Source: Xylanimonas oleitrophica (GTDB lineage: Bacteria; Actinomycetota; Actinomycetes; Actinomycetales; Cellulomonadaceae). Taken from it: a stretch of DNA of 64,000 nt. The stretch's first letter is position 1. Each line of letters opens with the position of its first letter. Shown piece by piece: positions 36,656 to 45,669 of the stretch. The translations under genes and the position numbers were made by a program. Where the stretch lies: assembly GCF_003244315.1 (NCBI RefSeq), contig NZ_QKWH01000015.1, positions 34,839 to 98,838 on the forward strand. The letters are read 5' to 3'. The notes beneath the pieces were generated by a model, which saw only the letters and a program-made list of their open reading frames with translations, did no database searches and was not told where the DNA came from.

Positions 36656-37692
36656 GCCAGCCCGTCCCGCCCAGCGCCGCCCCGACCCCGACGGGCACGG
36701 CCATCCCGTTGTCCGACCCCGCGCTCGCCGCGCGGCTCGCCGAACGCATGGTCGTCGTCGAGGAAGCGCTCTCGGACGCCGCCGCGCAGGCCGACCGGCT
36801 CGCCGACGAGGCCTCGCACCACCTCATGGCGGCGGGCGGCAAGCGGCTGCGCCCGTTCCTCACGCTGCTGACCGGTGAGCTGGGCGACGGGGCCCGCCCG
36901 GAGCTGGTCGACGCGGCCGTCGGTGTCGAGCTGACGCACCTGGCCTCGCTCTACCACGACGACGTCATGGACTCCGCGCCCCTGCGCCGCGGCGCTCCCA
37001 GCGTCCACTCCGTGTGGGGGAACACCGTCGCCATCCTCGTGGGCGACCTCCTCTTCGCCCGCGCCTCGGCGCGCGTGGCCGTGCTGGGGCCCGACGCCGT
37101 GCTGCTGCAGGCCCGCACGTTCGAGCGCCTGTGCCTCGGCCAGCTTCACGAGACCACCGGCCCCGCCGAGGGCGAGGACCCGGTGGAGCACTACCTGCAG
37201 GTGCTGGCCGACAAGACGGCGTCGCTGCTGGCGGCCTCGGCGCGCATGGGCGCCATGTTCGGCGGGGCGCCGCAGGAGGTCGTCGAGGTGGTCGGCGCCT
37301 ACGGCGAGAAGCTCGGCGTCGCCTTCCAGCTCGCCGACGACGTGCTCGACCTCGCCTCGAGCGGCGACCAGTCCGGCAAGACGCCGGGCACCGACCTGCG
37401 CGAGCGGGTCCCCACGATGCCCGTGCTGCTGCTGCGTCAGCGCGTCGCCCGCGGCGTGGCGTCCGACGACGACGTCGCGCTGCTCGCCGCCCTCGACGCC
37501 GACCTCTCCTCGGACGAGGCTCTCGCGGACGTCGTGGCCCGGCTGCGTGCCCACGAGGTGCTCGCCGAGACCCGTGCGCTGGCCGTCCGCTGGGCTCGTG
37601 AGGCCGCGGGCGAGCTCGCGTCGTTGCCCGAGGGGCCGGTCAAGGAGGCTCTCGAGTCCTTCGCGACCGCGCTGGCGGACCGGGCGGCCTGA
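36652..37692 (+). CDS. Long-chain polyprenyl diphosphate synthase
   Basis: Trans-prenyltransferase of 346 residues that makes the menaquinone side-chain precursor. Asp-rich motifs are HDDVMD (residues 102-107) and ADDVLD (second motif), with the family blocks GGKRLRPFLTLL and FQLADDVLDLAS. The fifth residue before the first motif is Ala98; a small residue there goes with long products, so a C40-C50 product is likely (inference). The GTG start overlaps the nuoN stop, making it the last gene of the nuo transcript. Confidence 0.9.
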   Translation: MSQPVPPSAAPTPTGTAIPLSDPALAARLAERMVVVEEALSDAAAQADRLADEASHHLMAAGGKRLRPFLTLLTGELGDGARPELVDAAVGVELTHLASLYHDDVMDSAPLRRGAPSVHSVWGNTVAILVGDLLFARASARVAVLGPDAVLLQARTFERLCLGQLHETTGPAEGEDPVEHYLQVLADKTASLLAASARMGAMFGGAPQEVVEVVGAYGEKLGVAFQLADDVLDLASSGDQSGKTPGTDLRERVPTMPVLLLRQRVARGVASDDDVALLAALDADLSSDEALADVVARLRAHEVLAETRALAVRWAREAAGELASLPEGPVKEALESFATALADRAA

Positions 37693-37700
37693 GCCGGGCG

Positions 37701-37726
37701 GCGCCTGGCCCAGGCGGGCCAGGCGC
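37701..37726. terminator. Hairpin ending the nuo unit, convergent with the prepilin peptidase
   Basis: Perfect 10-bp arms, GCGCCTGGCC and GGCCAGGCGC, with a 6-nt loop, placed 8 bp after the prenyl synthase stop and before the end of a minus-strand gene. Confidence 0.65.
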
Positions 37727-37755
37727 GCGACCGGCGGCGGCGATGCGCTCCGCGA

Positions 37756-38388
37756 TCAGGCGAGCCGTACGGCAGTGACGGCCAGGGCAGCGCCGAACAG
37801 CATGAACGGTCCGAACGGGATGGCGGTGTGGCGGTCCGCCCGGCGGACCACCAGCAGGGCGAGGGCCACGAGGCCGCCGAGGAGGAACGGCGCCACGGTG
37901 GTGACCCACACCGGCGTCCACCCCCACCAGCCGGTGACCAGGCCCAGGAGCACCGCGAGCTTGACGTCGCCGAACCCGAGCCCCCGCGGGTTGAGGACGT
38001 GGAGGAGCAGGTAGACGGCTCCCAGCACCAGGGCGCCGAGGGCCGCACGTTGCAGCGCCGCCAGGTCGCCGGTGATCCCGGCGGCGAGCGCGAGCAGCAG
38101 CGCTGCCACCACGGTCGTCGGCAGCACCACCGCGTCCGGCAGGCGGTGCGTCCGGGCGTCGATGACGGCGAGCGCTGCGCCCGCCGCCGCGGTGACCACG
38201 AGCGCCGGGGTCGCAGGCCCTGGGCCGCTGACCCAGACGGCCCACGCGGCGGCCACCAGCGCACCGACGGCGACGGGCCGGCGGAACGGGGCGATCTCGC
38301 CGGGGAGGCGCCGCAGCAGCGAGGGTCTCGGGTCCTGTCCCGGTGCGGCGGGAGGGGCGTCGGGACCGGAGGCTTCCATGGACGGCAT
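37756..38388 (-). CDS. Prepilin peptidase, A24 family (TadV/CpaA-like)
   Basis: Membrane aspartyl protease of 210 residues that removes the leader of Flp and TadE prepilins. Both catalytic Asp sites are visible: VIDARTHRLPDAV and GLGFGDVKLAVLLG. Six hydrophobic segments fit the family. The first 35 residues are Pro/Asp-rich and may not be translated if ATG 38379 is used. It lies directly after the DUF192 gene on the minus strand and diverges from the Tad operon whose pilins it presumably processes. Confidence 0.88.
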   Translation of the reverse strand: MPSMEASGPDAPPAAPGQDPRPSLLRRLPGEIAPFRRPVAVGALVAAAWAVWVSGPGPATPALVVTAAAGAALAVIDARTHRLPDAVVLPTTVVAALLLALAAGITGDLAALQRAALGALVLGAVYLLLHVLNPRGLGFGDVKLAVLLGLVTGWWGWTPVWVTTVAPFLLGGLVALALLVVRRADRHTAIPFGPFMLFGAALAVTAVRLA

Positions 38389-38389
38389 G

Positions 38390-38764
38390 CTAGGCGAGCC
38401 TCACGAGGCTGCCGACGGACAGTCCCCAGCCCGGGAAGCTCCCGGCGGGGGCCTCGAGCACGGCGCGGGCGTCCTGTCGCGGCGACGTCAGCCTCCAGGG
38501 CCGCAGCACGGTCACGTCGATCACCTGCCCGTCCTCGGCCAGGAAGGCGACGTCGAGGGCGGCGCTCATCCCGACCCCGTGCACCGACGAGCAGGGCTCG
38601 AGCCACAGCGCTGCGGGCAGCGGCTGCCGCAGCAGCATCCCGCGGCTGCGTGCCCACCACGTGCGGGCGTGCAGCACGGGCCCGACGGCACGGCCGTCCA
38701 CCACGAGGGTGCGGGCGCTATCGGACGGTGAGGCCTGGACGTGAGCATTCACGGGTGTGAGCAT
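38390..38764 (-). CDS. DUF192 domain protein
   Basis: 124 residues from ATG 38764 (GTG 38752 is a possible alternative). DUF192 features: TWWARSRGMLLRQPLPAALW, the Cys/His region EPCSSVHGVGMSAALDVAFL, and the ending PGWGLSVGSLVRLA. No signal peptide is seen. The stop lies 2 bp before the prepilin peptidase start, so the two are co-transcribed. DUF192 function is unknown; actinobacterial copies are often near Tad genes, as I recall. Confidence 0.82.
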   Translation of the reverse strand: MLTPVNAHVQASPSDSARTLVVDGRAVGPVLHARTWWARSRGMLLRQPLPAALWLEPCSSVHGVGMSAALDVAFLAEDGQVIDVTVLRPWRLTSPRQDARAVLEAPAGSFPGWGLSVGSLVRLA

Positions 38765-38901
38765 GCCCGACGGAGCGGGTGAAACGTGCCCTGGAGAACC
38801 GTTCTGGACGGATCGATGCCCGTTACGCGCCAAATGCCGTAAATAACCGCCGCTACGATGCGGGCGACGGGTAAGGACGACCAGGGGACAACAGGCCACA
38901 C

Positions 38902-39735
38902 ATGGTGGGACCAAAGGTGTGCGTGCTCGCCGCGAGCGCGGCGAGCACGGGAGAAGCCCTGGGCGGACGCGTTCTCGTCTCCGCCCCCGACGACGTCGCG
39001 GAGCTCGTCCGTCGAGCGCCGGCGCAGGCCGAGCACGTCGTCCTGCTCGCCGAGCAGCGGCACGAGCGGGAGGCGTTGCGCCAGGCAGCCGCCCTGACCG
39101 ACGTGGGCCACCACGTGGCCGTCCGCACGCTGCCGCACGGGCCCGCGGCCCTCACGTTGATCGCCCTCGAGGCGAGCACGGTGGCGAGCGACCCCGGGCT
39201 GGTGCCCGGCTACGTGGAGGCCCTCGGTGCGCACACGTACAGCGGCGCGTGGCTGCCCGGCGTGACGGGTCTGGCCGACCCCTCACCGAGCCTGTGGCAG
39301 CACGTGCGGTCCTGGGTGCCGGGGGGCAAGGGCTATGTCGTGACGCTGGCAGGCAGCGACCGCGCAGCCGTCGAGGCCGTCGCCCGGATCGCGCTCAGCG
39401 AGCCGTCGGGGACGAGGCCGTTCGCGCGGGCCGAGCTCCTCGTCGACCGTCACGGCGTCCCCGACGCCGCGCGCGACGCCCTGCTGCGCGTCTCGGGTGC
39501 TCTCTCGGTGGGCGTGCTGCCGCCGTTCGACTTCACGCCCGACGAGCGGTTCGGCACGCCGCGCGCCGTCGAGGCCGTGGCCCTGCCGCAGGCGCCGCGC
39601 CGACTGCTGCCCACCCCGGCGGAGGCCGCGGAGCGCTGCGGCGTGTGCGGCGTCCTGCTGGTCGGCCCCTACTGCCCGTACTGCCACGTGAGGCCGATCC
39701 GGCCTACCGAGCTCGCCACCGGAGGAGCCCTGTGA
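38902..39735 (+). CDS. Zinc-ribbon protein of unknown function, first gene of the Tad operon
   Basis: 277 residues from ATG 38902. The body is mixed alpha/beta with no membrane segment; residues 20-60 (VLVSAPDDVAELVRRAP) resemble a nucleotide- or receiver-like fold only loosely. The C terminus carries CGVC and CPYC, 12 residues apart from first to first, a likely zinc ribbon. Its stop overlaps the GTG of the cpaB-like gene by 4 bp, so it belongs to the pilus operon. I do not recognise the family. It may be a cytoplasmic assembly or regulatory factor (inference). Confidence 0.72.
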   Translation: MVGPKVCVLAASAASTGEALGGRVLVSAPDDVAELVRRAPAQAEHVVLLAEQRHEREALRQAAALTDVGHHVAVRTLPHGPAALTLIALEASTVASDPGLVPGYVEALGAHTYSGAWLPGVTGLADPSPSLWQHVRSWVPGGKGYVVTLAGSDRAAVEAVARIALSEPSGTRPFARAELLVDRHGVPDAARDALLRVSGALSVGVLPPFDFTPDERFGTPRAVEAVALPQAPRRLLPTPAEAAERCGVCGVLLVGPYCPYCHVRPIRPTELATGGAL

Positions 39736-40457
39736 ACCCGCGCCAGAGACGTGGAGTCCTCTTCATCCTGACAGCCGCCCTGATGGCTGTCGTCGTCTTC
39801 GTCGCCGTCACCGTCTACGTGGGGAACGTCAGCAGCCAGGTGGGGTCGCTCGTGACCGTGTACCGGGCGAGCTCCGACCTGCCTGCCTACAGCGCGCTGA
39901 CCGAGGAGACCATCAGGACGGACGAGGTGCCGCGCCGCTGGCTGTCGGACAGCGCGGTGCTGCAGCGCGAGGAGCTGCTCGGCCGCCGGGTCGCGGTGAA
40001 CCTCGACGAGGGCACGATGCTGACGTCCGACATGCTCGTGCCGCCGTCCGACCTCGACGCCGACGAGCGCGAGATCGCGATCAACGTCGACTCCGTGACC
40101 GGGGTCGCCGACCGGGTCCAGCCGGGCGACTACGTCGACATCTACGCCGTCTTCGCCGACGTCCCGGGGCTGCCCAAGCAGGTGCGGGTGCTGGTGCGCA
40201 GCGTCCGCGTCGTCTCCGTGCGCGGCACGCAGGTCCAGGTCGACCAGGACAGCGTCACCGGCCAGTCCACCGTGATCCCGGTGACGCTGGCCCTCACGCC
40301 CAACGACGCGCTGGCGGTGACGTACGCCGCGGCGTTCGCCCAGGAGGTCCGCCTGGTGGGCCTGCCCGCCGGGACGCCGGAGGACCGCACCGGTGAGCAG
40401 GGTGACTTCGACGCCGGGGACCTCGGCGGCGAAGCGATCCCCGAGGGAGGGAACTGA
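39732..40457 (+). CDS. cpaB: Flp pilus assembly protein CpaB/RcpC (SAF domain)
   Basis: 241 residues. One N-terminal membrane helix (GVLFILTAALMAVVVFVAVT) is followed by a SAF-type domain (VYRASSDLPAYSALTEETIR, then LGRRVAVNLDEGTML) and the RcpC/CpaB beta domain (VQPGDYVDIYAVF). In Gram-negatives CpaB works with the secretin; here there is no secretin, as is usual for actinobacterial Tad loci. Start GTG 39732; the stop shares its last base with the following ATG. Confidence 0.85.
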   Translation: MNPRQRRGVLFILTAALMAVVVFVAVTVYVGNVSSQVGSLVTVYRASSDLPAYSALTEETIRTDEVPRRWLSDSAVLQREELLGRRVAVNLDEGTMLTSDMLVPPSDLDADEREIAINVDSVTGVADRVQPGDYVDIYAVFADVPGLPKQVRVLVRSVRVVSVRGTQVQVDQDSVTGQSTVIPVTLALTPNDALAVTYAAAFAQEVRLVGLPAGTPEDRTGEQGDFDAGDLGGEAIPEGGN

Positions 40458-42133
40458 TGTCCGGCACCGTGGTGGTCGGCTGCGCCGACCAGACGCTCGC
40501 GTACGAGCTGCGCGCGCTCCTCGCAGAGATCTCCGACCTGGAGGTGGTGGGCCTCGCGGAGACGACGACGGAGCTGACCGAGCTCGTGGTCGCCCACCAG
40601 CCGAACCTGCTGCTGGTCCACGACCGGCTCGGCCCGCTCCCGGTGCACCAGGTCGTGCGCGACCTCGGCCTGCGCCGTCCGGGGACGGTCTCCGTCGTGG
40701 TCTCCAGCGACCCGGAGCCCGAGGCCCTCGCCGCCGCCATGGACGCAGGCGCCCGGGGTGTCATCACCTACCCGCTGACGTTCGAGGACGTGCAGCAGCG
40801 TGTCACCAACGCGCTGGAGTGGTCGCGCCACATCCAGGGGATGCTCACCGCCGCCGAGCAGGGCGACGCCAGCGCGCGGGGCCGCGCCACCGTGGTGACC
40901 GTCACCGGCTCCAAGGGCGGGGTCGGCACCACCTCCGTGGTGACGAACCTGGCGTGGGACATCCGGCGCCAGCTGCCGGAGCTGTCGGTCGCGGTGGTGG
41001 ACGCCGACCTCGAGAAGGGCGACGTCACCAGCTACCTCGCCGCCAGCTACCGCACGTCGATCGCCGACCTGGCGAAGGTCTCCGAGGACCTCTCACCACG
41101 CACCGTCGCCGACGCGGTCTTCGAGCACGAGTCGGGGCTGCACATGCTCCTGCCGCCGGAGGACGTGCGGGACGTCGAGTGGGTGACCCCGACGGCGATC
41201 CGGCAGATCCTGTTCCTGCTGCGCCAGCAGTACGACCTGGTGCTCGTGGACGCCGGCGCGCACGTGACGCCGGTCCAGGCGGCGATCGTGGAGGTCTCCG
41301 ACGAGGTCGTGCAGGTCGTGACCCCGGACCTCATCAGCCTGCGCGCGCTGCGGCGCAACCTCGGCTGGTGGGAGTCGCTGGGGGTCCGCAAGCCCGACGC
41401 CGTCCGCGTGCTCCTCAACCGGCACACGAAGTCGGACGAGGTGCAGCCCGAGGCGGTGCGGCAGCTCTCGCCCGCTCCGGTGCTCGCCGCGACCGTGCCG
41501 CACCAGGGGCGCCGTCTGGAGGCCTCGACCAACTCCCGCTCGCCGCACCTGACGACCGACGAGGGGTGGTGGCGTGCCCTGCGCGCGGTCGGCCACGAGC
41601 TCGGGGTCGCCCGGGCGCTCGACTCCGGCGAGCCGGAGGAGACCGACTCACGGTCGCGCCGCGGCCGTCGCTCCCGCTCGGCCCAGCAGCAGGAGGGCGA
41701 GCGCAGCGCCGGTGACGTCGCCCCCGAGGCCGAGGCACCGGTGGTGACCGGCCGCCGCGCCGCCCGGGCTGCCCGGGAGCGCGGCTCGATGTCGCTGGAG
41801 CTCCTCGGGGTGGTGCCGGCGCTCGCTCTCCTGGTCGCGGTGCTGTGCCAGCTCGCCCTGGCCGGCGTGACGTACGTCTACACGGGCCACGCAGCCACCC
41901 AGGCGGCCCGCCAGGCCGCCATCGCCGAGCCGTGGGAGTCGTGGCGCGTGCGCGAGGCCGCGCAGGACGCCTTCCCGCAGGGCCTGCGCAGCCGCCTCGA
42001 CGTGGGGGTCGACTACTCCCCCTCGGGGAGCGTCCAGGTCGACGTGACGGCAGGCGTGCCCCGCCTGATGCCGGGGGTGATGCGTTCCGGCTGGGACGTC
42101 ACGGTGGACCGGCAGGTGGTGAGGGAGCCGTGA
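40457..42133 (+). CDS. tadZ: TadZ/CpaE ATPase fused in frame to a TadE-like pilin
   Basis: 558 residues from ATG 40457. Residues 1-118 form an atypical receiver domain. Residues 145-385 are a MinD/ParA-type ATPase with the deviant Walker motif SKGGVGTTSVVTN (152-164) and VVDADLEKGD. A polar linker (386-440) follows. Residues 441-558 are a TadE-like prepilin: ERGSMSLELLG, with the expected cleavage after Gly443, Glu448 at +5, and a hydrophobic helix. No stop codon separates the parts. GTG codons at 41741 and 41744 could start the pilin separately. A cytoplasmic ATPase joined to a secreted pilin is odd; either it is a true fusion or the pilin comes from internal initiation. Confidence 0.85.
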   Translation: MSGTVVVGCADQTLAYELRALLAEISDLEVVGLAETTTELTELVVAHQPNLLLVHDRLGPLPVHQVVRDLGLRRPGTVSVVVSSDPEPEALAAAMDAGARGVITYPLTFEDVQQRVTNALEWSRHIQGMLTAAEQGDASARGRATVVTVTGSKGGVGTTSVVTNLAWDIRRQLPELSVAVVDADLEKGDVTSYLAASYRTSIADLAKVSEDLSPRTVADAVFEHESGLHMLLPPEDVRDVEWVTPTAIRQILFLLRQQYDLVLVDAGAHVTPVQAAIVEVSDEVVQVVTPDLISLRALRRNLGWWESLGVRKPDAVRVLLNRHTKSDEVQPEAVRQLSPAPVLAATVPHQGRRLEASTNSRSPHLTTDEGWWRALRAVGHELGVARALDSGEPEETDSRSRRGRRSRSAQQQEGERSAGDVAPEAEAPVVTGRRAARAARERGSMSLELLGVVPALALLVAVLCQLALAGVTYVYTGHAATQAARQAAIAEPWESWRVREAAQDAFPQGLRSRLDVGVDYSPSGSVQVDVTAGVPRLMPGVMRSGWDVTVDRQVVREP

Positions 42134-42471
42134 GGCGCCGCGAGCGCGGCAGCGCCACCCTCGAGATCCTGGGGCTCGTGCCGCTCGTCGTCGTCGCGGC
42201 GATCGCGCTGGTCCAGGTGTGCGCCTTCGCCTACACCGTGTCCGGGGCCAACCAGGCCTCGCGCGACGGCGCCCGTGCCCTGAGCACCGGGTCCGGGTAC
42301 GTCCAGGTGGCTCAGGCCGTGGACCGCTCGCTGCCGGGCTCGCTGCGAGCGTCGACGGTGCGGGTCGAGAGCGGCGAGCGCGTCGTCGTGCGCGTCCCCG
42401 TGCCGCGCGTCGGGCCGTTCCCCGCGATGACGGTCGAGCGGGCCGCGACGATGCCGAGGACCTCCTCGTGA
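42130..42471 (+). CDS. TadE-like minor pilin
   Basis: 113 residues from GTG 42130, which overlaps the tadZ stop. The prepilin motif ERGSATLEILG gives cleavage after Gly7 and Glu at +5, followed by a hydrophobic helix (LVPLVVVAAIALVQVCAFAY). It closely resembles the C-terminal part of the preceding protein (ERGSMSLELLG), so the two arose by duplication. A short beta-rich tail follows. Likely a minor pilin of the Tad pilus. Confidence 0.85.
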   Translation: MRRRERGSATLEILGLVPLVVVAAIALVQVCAFAYTVSGANQASRDGARALSTGSGYVQVAQAVDRSLPGSLRASTVRVESGERVVVRVPVPRVGPFPAMTVERAATMPRTSS

Positions 42472-43838
42472 GGGGCGGCTTCGGGGAGTGGGCGGACGCC
42501 GACCGGCGGCCTGCCGAGACGCCCTCGGCGGAGGCTCTCGCTCGCTCCGACCTCGACGAGGGCCTGGTCGCGCTGTTCCGGCGCAAGCTGCTGGAGGAGG
42601 TCGACCTCCACGAGCTGGGGCGGCTCGACGCCGGCCAGCGCCGCATCCGCCTCGAGCGTGTGGTCGCCCACCTGGTCTCGACCGAGGGCGTCATCCTCAC
42701 CACCCGCGAGCGCAACGCGCTGATCCGACGGGTGGTCGACGAGGCGATCGGCCTGGGCGTCCTCGAGCCGCTGCTGGCGGACGAGACGGTGTCCGAGATC
42801 ATGATCAACGGTCACCGGACCATCTACGTGGAGCGTTTCGGCGTGGTGGAACGCGTGCCGACGGCCTTCACGTCCGAGGAACAGCTGCGGCAGACGGTCG
42901 ACCGCATCGTCTCCACGGTCAACCGCCGCGTGGACGAGTCGAGCCCGATGGTGGACGCGCGTCTGCCCCCTGACGAGCGCATGCCGCGCGGAGCCCGTGT
43001 CCACGTCGTGCTGCCGCCGCTGGCGCTCGAGGGCCCCACCGTGACCATCCGCCTGTTCCCGAAGGCCTACGGTCTGGACGAGCTGCTCAACCGCAACAGT
43101 CTCGACCGCGCGACGGCGGACCTGCTGGCGGCCTGCGTGCGCGCCCGCATGAACATCATCGTCTCCGGCGGCACCTCGTCCGGGAAGACGACGATGCTCA
43201 ACGCCCTCTCCGCGTTCATCCCGTCGCGGCAGCGCATCATCACCATCGAGGACGCCGCCGAGCTGTCCCTCTCGCAGGAGCACGTGGTGCGCCTGGAGAC
43301 CCGGCCGGCCAACGTGGAGGGCAAGGGACAGGTGACGATCCGCGACCTGGTCCGCAACTCCCTGCGCATGCGGCCCGACCGGATCATCGTCGGTGAGGTC
43401 CGCGGCGGCGAGGCCCTGGACATGCTCCAGGCCATGAACACCGGCCACGAGGGTTCGCTGGCCACGGTGCACGCCAACTCCGCGCTCGACGCGCTGATCC
43501 GGCTCGAGACCCTCGCGTCGATGAGCGACGTCGAGGTGCCGTTCCACGCGCTGCGCGACCAGGTCAACAACGCGGTCCACGTGGTGGTGCAGCTGCTGCG
43601 CGGGTCCGACGGCGCGCGTCGTGTCGTCTCGGTGGACTGGGTGGCGTCCCGTCACCGCGAGGACTTCCGGCTGGAGCCGTTGATGCGGTGGGACCCGGAG
43701 GCCGCCGGGGACGACGGCCGTCTCGGTCGCTTCGTCTCGTACGCGCCGCCAGAGGCGATGGCGACGCGGCTGCGTGTCGCCGGCGAAGAGCTGGGGCAGC
43801 AGGCCGCGCCGACGTCGGGCTCGTGGGGATCGCCGTGA
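42468..43838 (+). CDS. tadA: Tad pilus assembly ATPase TadA/CpaF
   Basis: 456-residue secretion ATPase that powers pilus assembly. Walker A is [15 protein letters not shown] (about residues 232-246), preceded by [12 protein letters not shown]. The Walker B and Asp-box region includes [20 protein letters not shown], and the His box is [17 protein letters not shown] 42468 overlaps the previous stop by 4 bp. A normal CpaF length. Confidence 0.96.
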   Translation: MRGGFGEWADADRRPAETPSAEALARSDLDEGLVALFRRKLLEEVDLHELGRLDAGQRRIRLERVVAHLVSTEGVILTTRERNALIRRVVDEAIGLGVLEPLLADETVSEIMINGHRTIYVERFGVVERVPTAFTSEEQLRQTVDRIVSTVNRRVDESSPMVDARLPPDERMPRGARVHVVLPPLALEGPTVTIRLFPKAYGLDELLNRNSLDRATADLLAACVRARMNIIVSGGTSSGKTTMLNALSAFIPSRQRIITIEDAAELSLSQEHVVRLETRPANVEGKGQVTIRDLVRNSLRMRPDRIIVGEVRGGEALDMLQAMNTGHEGSLATVHANSALDALIRLETLASMSDVEVPFHALRDQVNNAVHVVVQLLRGSDGARRVVSVDWVASRHREDFRLEPLMRWDPEAAGDDGRLGRFVSYAPPEAMATRLRVAGEELGQQAAPTSGSWGSP

Positions 43839-44761
43839 TCGTCCTGCTCCTGCTCGTCCTGTCGGTCCTTCTCGCGGGGTTCCTGCTGGCCGGCATCGTG
43901 GACCTGTCGGCGGTGCGCCTGCGGCGCCGGGCGCTCGTGCGAGGGCTCGACGTGGGCGCGGGGCCGCGTCCGCGCAGCCACGTCGACCGGCTCGACCGCG
44001 CCTTCCGCCGCACGCGCCCCGGGCGCTGGGTCGAGACCCAGCTCGTCCTGGCCGGTGAGGAGCGGCTGCGGCCCTTGACCGTGGTCACGGTGGCGGCGCT
44101 CGTGGGCGTGGTGGTCGGCTGGGTCCTCGCCGCCGGCCTCGCCCCGGTCTTCGGGCTGCTGGGCGTGGGCGCGATGGTGCTGGCGGTGCGCTGGTACCTC
44201 GCCCGGGGGCGCGAGCGCCGCAAGGAGCAGTTCGTCGCGCAGATGCCGGAGCTGGCCCGCGTCCTGTCGAACGCGACGAGCGCCGGCCTCTCGATCGCCA
44301 GCGCGGTGGCAGTGGCGGGCAGCGAGCTGTCCGCACCGGCCGGTGTCGAGATGACGCGGGTGGCCGAACGCATGCGCTTCGGGGACAGCCTGGAGGACGC
44401 GATGGCCGGGCTCGAAGAGCGTCTGCCGTCGCGCGAGGTGACCGTGCTCGTCTCCACGCTGCTCGTGAGCGCGCGCAGCGGTGGCTCGCTCGTCACGGCC
44501 CTGCGCGACATCGCCGACACGCTCGACGACCGCAAGGAGGTGCGTCGGGAGATCCGCACCACCCTGGCCCAGTCGACCACGACCGGGTACCTCGTGATCC
44601 TCGTGGGCTTCGGCCTGCTGTTCCTCCTCAACGCGCTGCAGCCCGGCACGGTCGACGCCATGACCCGGCACTGGGTGGGGCAGCTGGCGCTCGCGGTCAG
44701 CGCGTCCCTGTTCGCAGGCGGGTTCCTCACGATCCGGCGCATGACGAGGTTCCGCGGATGA
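43835..44761 (+). CDS. tadB: Tad pilus platform protein TadB
   Basis: 308 residues from GTG 43835, which overlaps the tadA stop. Two N-terminal hydrophobic segments, a type II secretion F-domain (QMPELARVLSNATSAGLSIA, then LPSREVTVLVSTLLVSARSG), and C-terminal membrane helices. It forms the inner-membrane platform together with TadC. Confidence 0.92.
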   Translation: MIVLLLLVLSVLLAGFLLAGIVDLSAVRLRRRALVRGLDVGAGPRPRSHVDRLDRAFRRTRPGRWVETQLVLAGEERLRPLTVVTVAALVGVVVGWVLAAGLAPVFGLLGVGAMVLAVRWYLARGRERRKEQFVAQMPELARVLSNATSAGLSIASAVAVAGSELSAPAGVEMTRVAERMRFGDSLEDAMAGLEERLPSREVTVLVSTLLVSARSGGSLVTALRDIADTLDDRKEVRREIRTTLAQSTTTGYLVILVGFGLLFLLNALQPGTVDAMTRHWVGQLALAVSASLFAGGFLTIRRMTRFRG

Positions 44762-45669
44762 GCGCCCCGGCAGTCCTCGCGCTCGCGCTGCTCGCCGCCG
44801 GTGCGATGGTCCTCTTCCTCGTCGGGTACCGTCTGGCGCGCTCGGACGCCCTCGACATCCTCGAGGTGGAGGACCTCGACCTGCTCCGCGGCGAGCAGCG
44901 GCGCAGGGCGCAGGGCGAGCCGCCGTTGCAGCGGCTGGCTCGGGGGCGCGTGCCTGGGCTGCGCCGCCTCCTCGGCCCGCGGATCCTCGCGAACCTGCAG
45001 CGCCGCATCGACGAGGCGGGGCGGCCTGGCGGCCTGACGGTGGACGGGTACCTCCAGCAGTGCGTCTGGTGGATGCTCCTGGTCTCGCCCGTCATGCTGA
45101 TCGTGCTGCTGCAGCGCCAGTTCCTCCTGGTGCTGATGTGCGTGGCGATCCCGGTCGTCCTGCCGCTGAGCAGGATCGAGGCGGGGCAGCGGATCCGCCG
45201 CGAGCGCGTGGACCGCGACCTGCCCGACTTCCTCGACGTGCTGGCTGTCACGGTCGTGGCGGGGGTGAGCTTCCGTGCCGCGCTGGCCCGCGTGGCCGAG
45301 CGGTTCGACGGACCGCTGGCCGAGGAGATCCAGCTCACGCTGCACCAGATCGCCAACGGCGCCTCGGTGCGGCAGGCGTTCACCGACCTGCGGCGGCGCA
45401 GCTCGTCGGAGCCGATGGCCAAGTTCGTCTCGGCCCTCCTGCAGTCGCAGGAGCTCGGCGCTCCGCTGGCGGAGTCGCTGCAGCAGATCGCCGAGGACAT
45501 GCGCCGTGACAGCGCGCAGCGCCAGCGACAGGCCGCGGCGAAGACGGCGCCCCGGGTGACGCTGGTGACGTCGTTGGTGCTGCTGCCGGCAGCGCTGATC
45601 CTGGTGATCGTCGGCCTGTTCCTCGGCATGGACGTCGACTGGGGCGTGCTGCTCGGAGGCGGCGGATGA
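44758..45669 (+). CDS. tadC: Tad pilus platform protein TadC
   Basis: 303 residues from ATG 44758. F-domain features: DLPDFLDVLAVTVVAGVSFR, then AKFVSALLQSQELGAPLAES and LRRRSSSEPMAKFV. An N-terminal membrane helix and a C-terminal pair of helices (LVLLPAALILVIVGLFLG) are clear. Overlaps tadB and the histidine kinase gene by 4 bp. Confidence 0.92.
   Translation: MSAPAVLALALLAAGAMVLFLVGYRLARSDALDILEVEDLDLLRGEQRRRAQGEPPLQRLARGRVPGLRRLLGPRILANLQRRIDEAGRPGGLTVDGYLQQCVWWMLLVSPVMLIVLLQRQFLLVLMCVAIPVVLPLSRIEAGQRIRRERVDRDLPDFLDVLAVTVVAGVSFRAALARVAERFDGPLAEEIQLTLHQIANGASVRQAFTDLRRRSSSEPMAKFVSALLQSQELGAPLAESLQQIAEDMRRDSAQRQRQAAAKTAPRVTLVTSLVLLPAALILVIVGLFLGMDVDWGVLLGGGG

Noticed and set aside
38393..38406. 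TAGGCGAGCCTCAC repeated at 38393 and 53355
   Set aside because: One copy is inside the coding end of the DUF192 gene, so the match is most likely chance.
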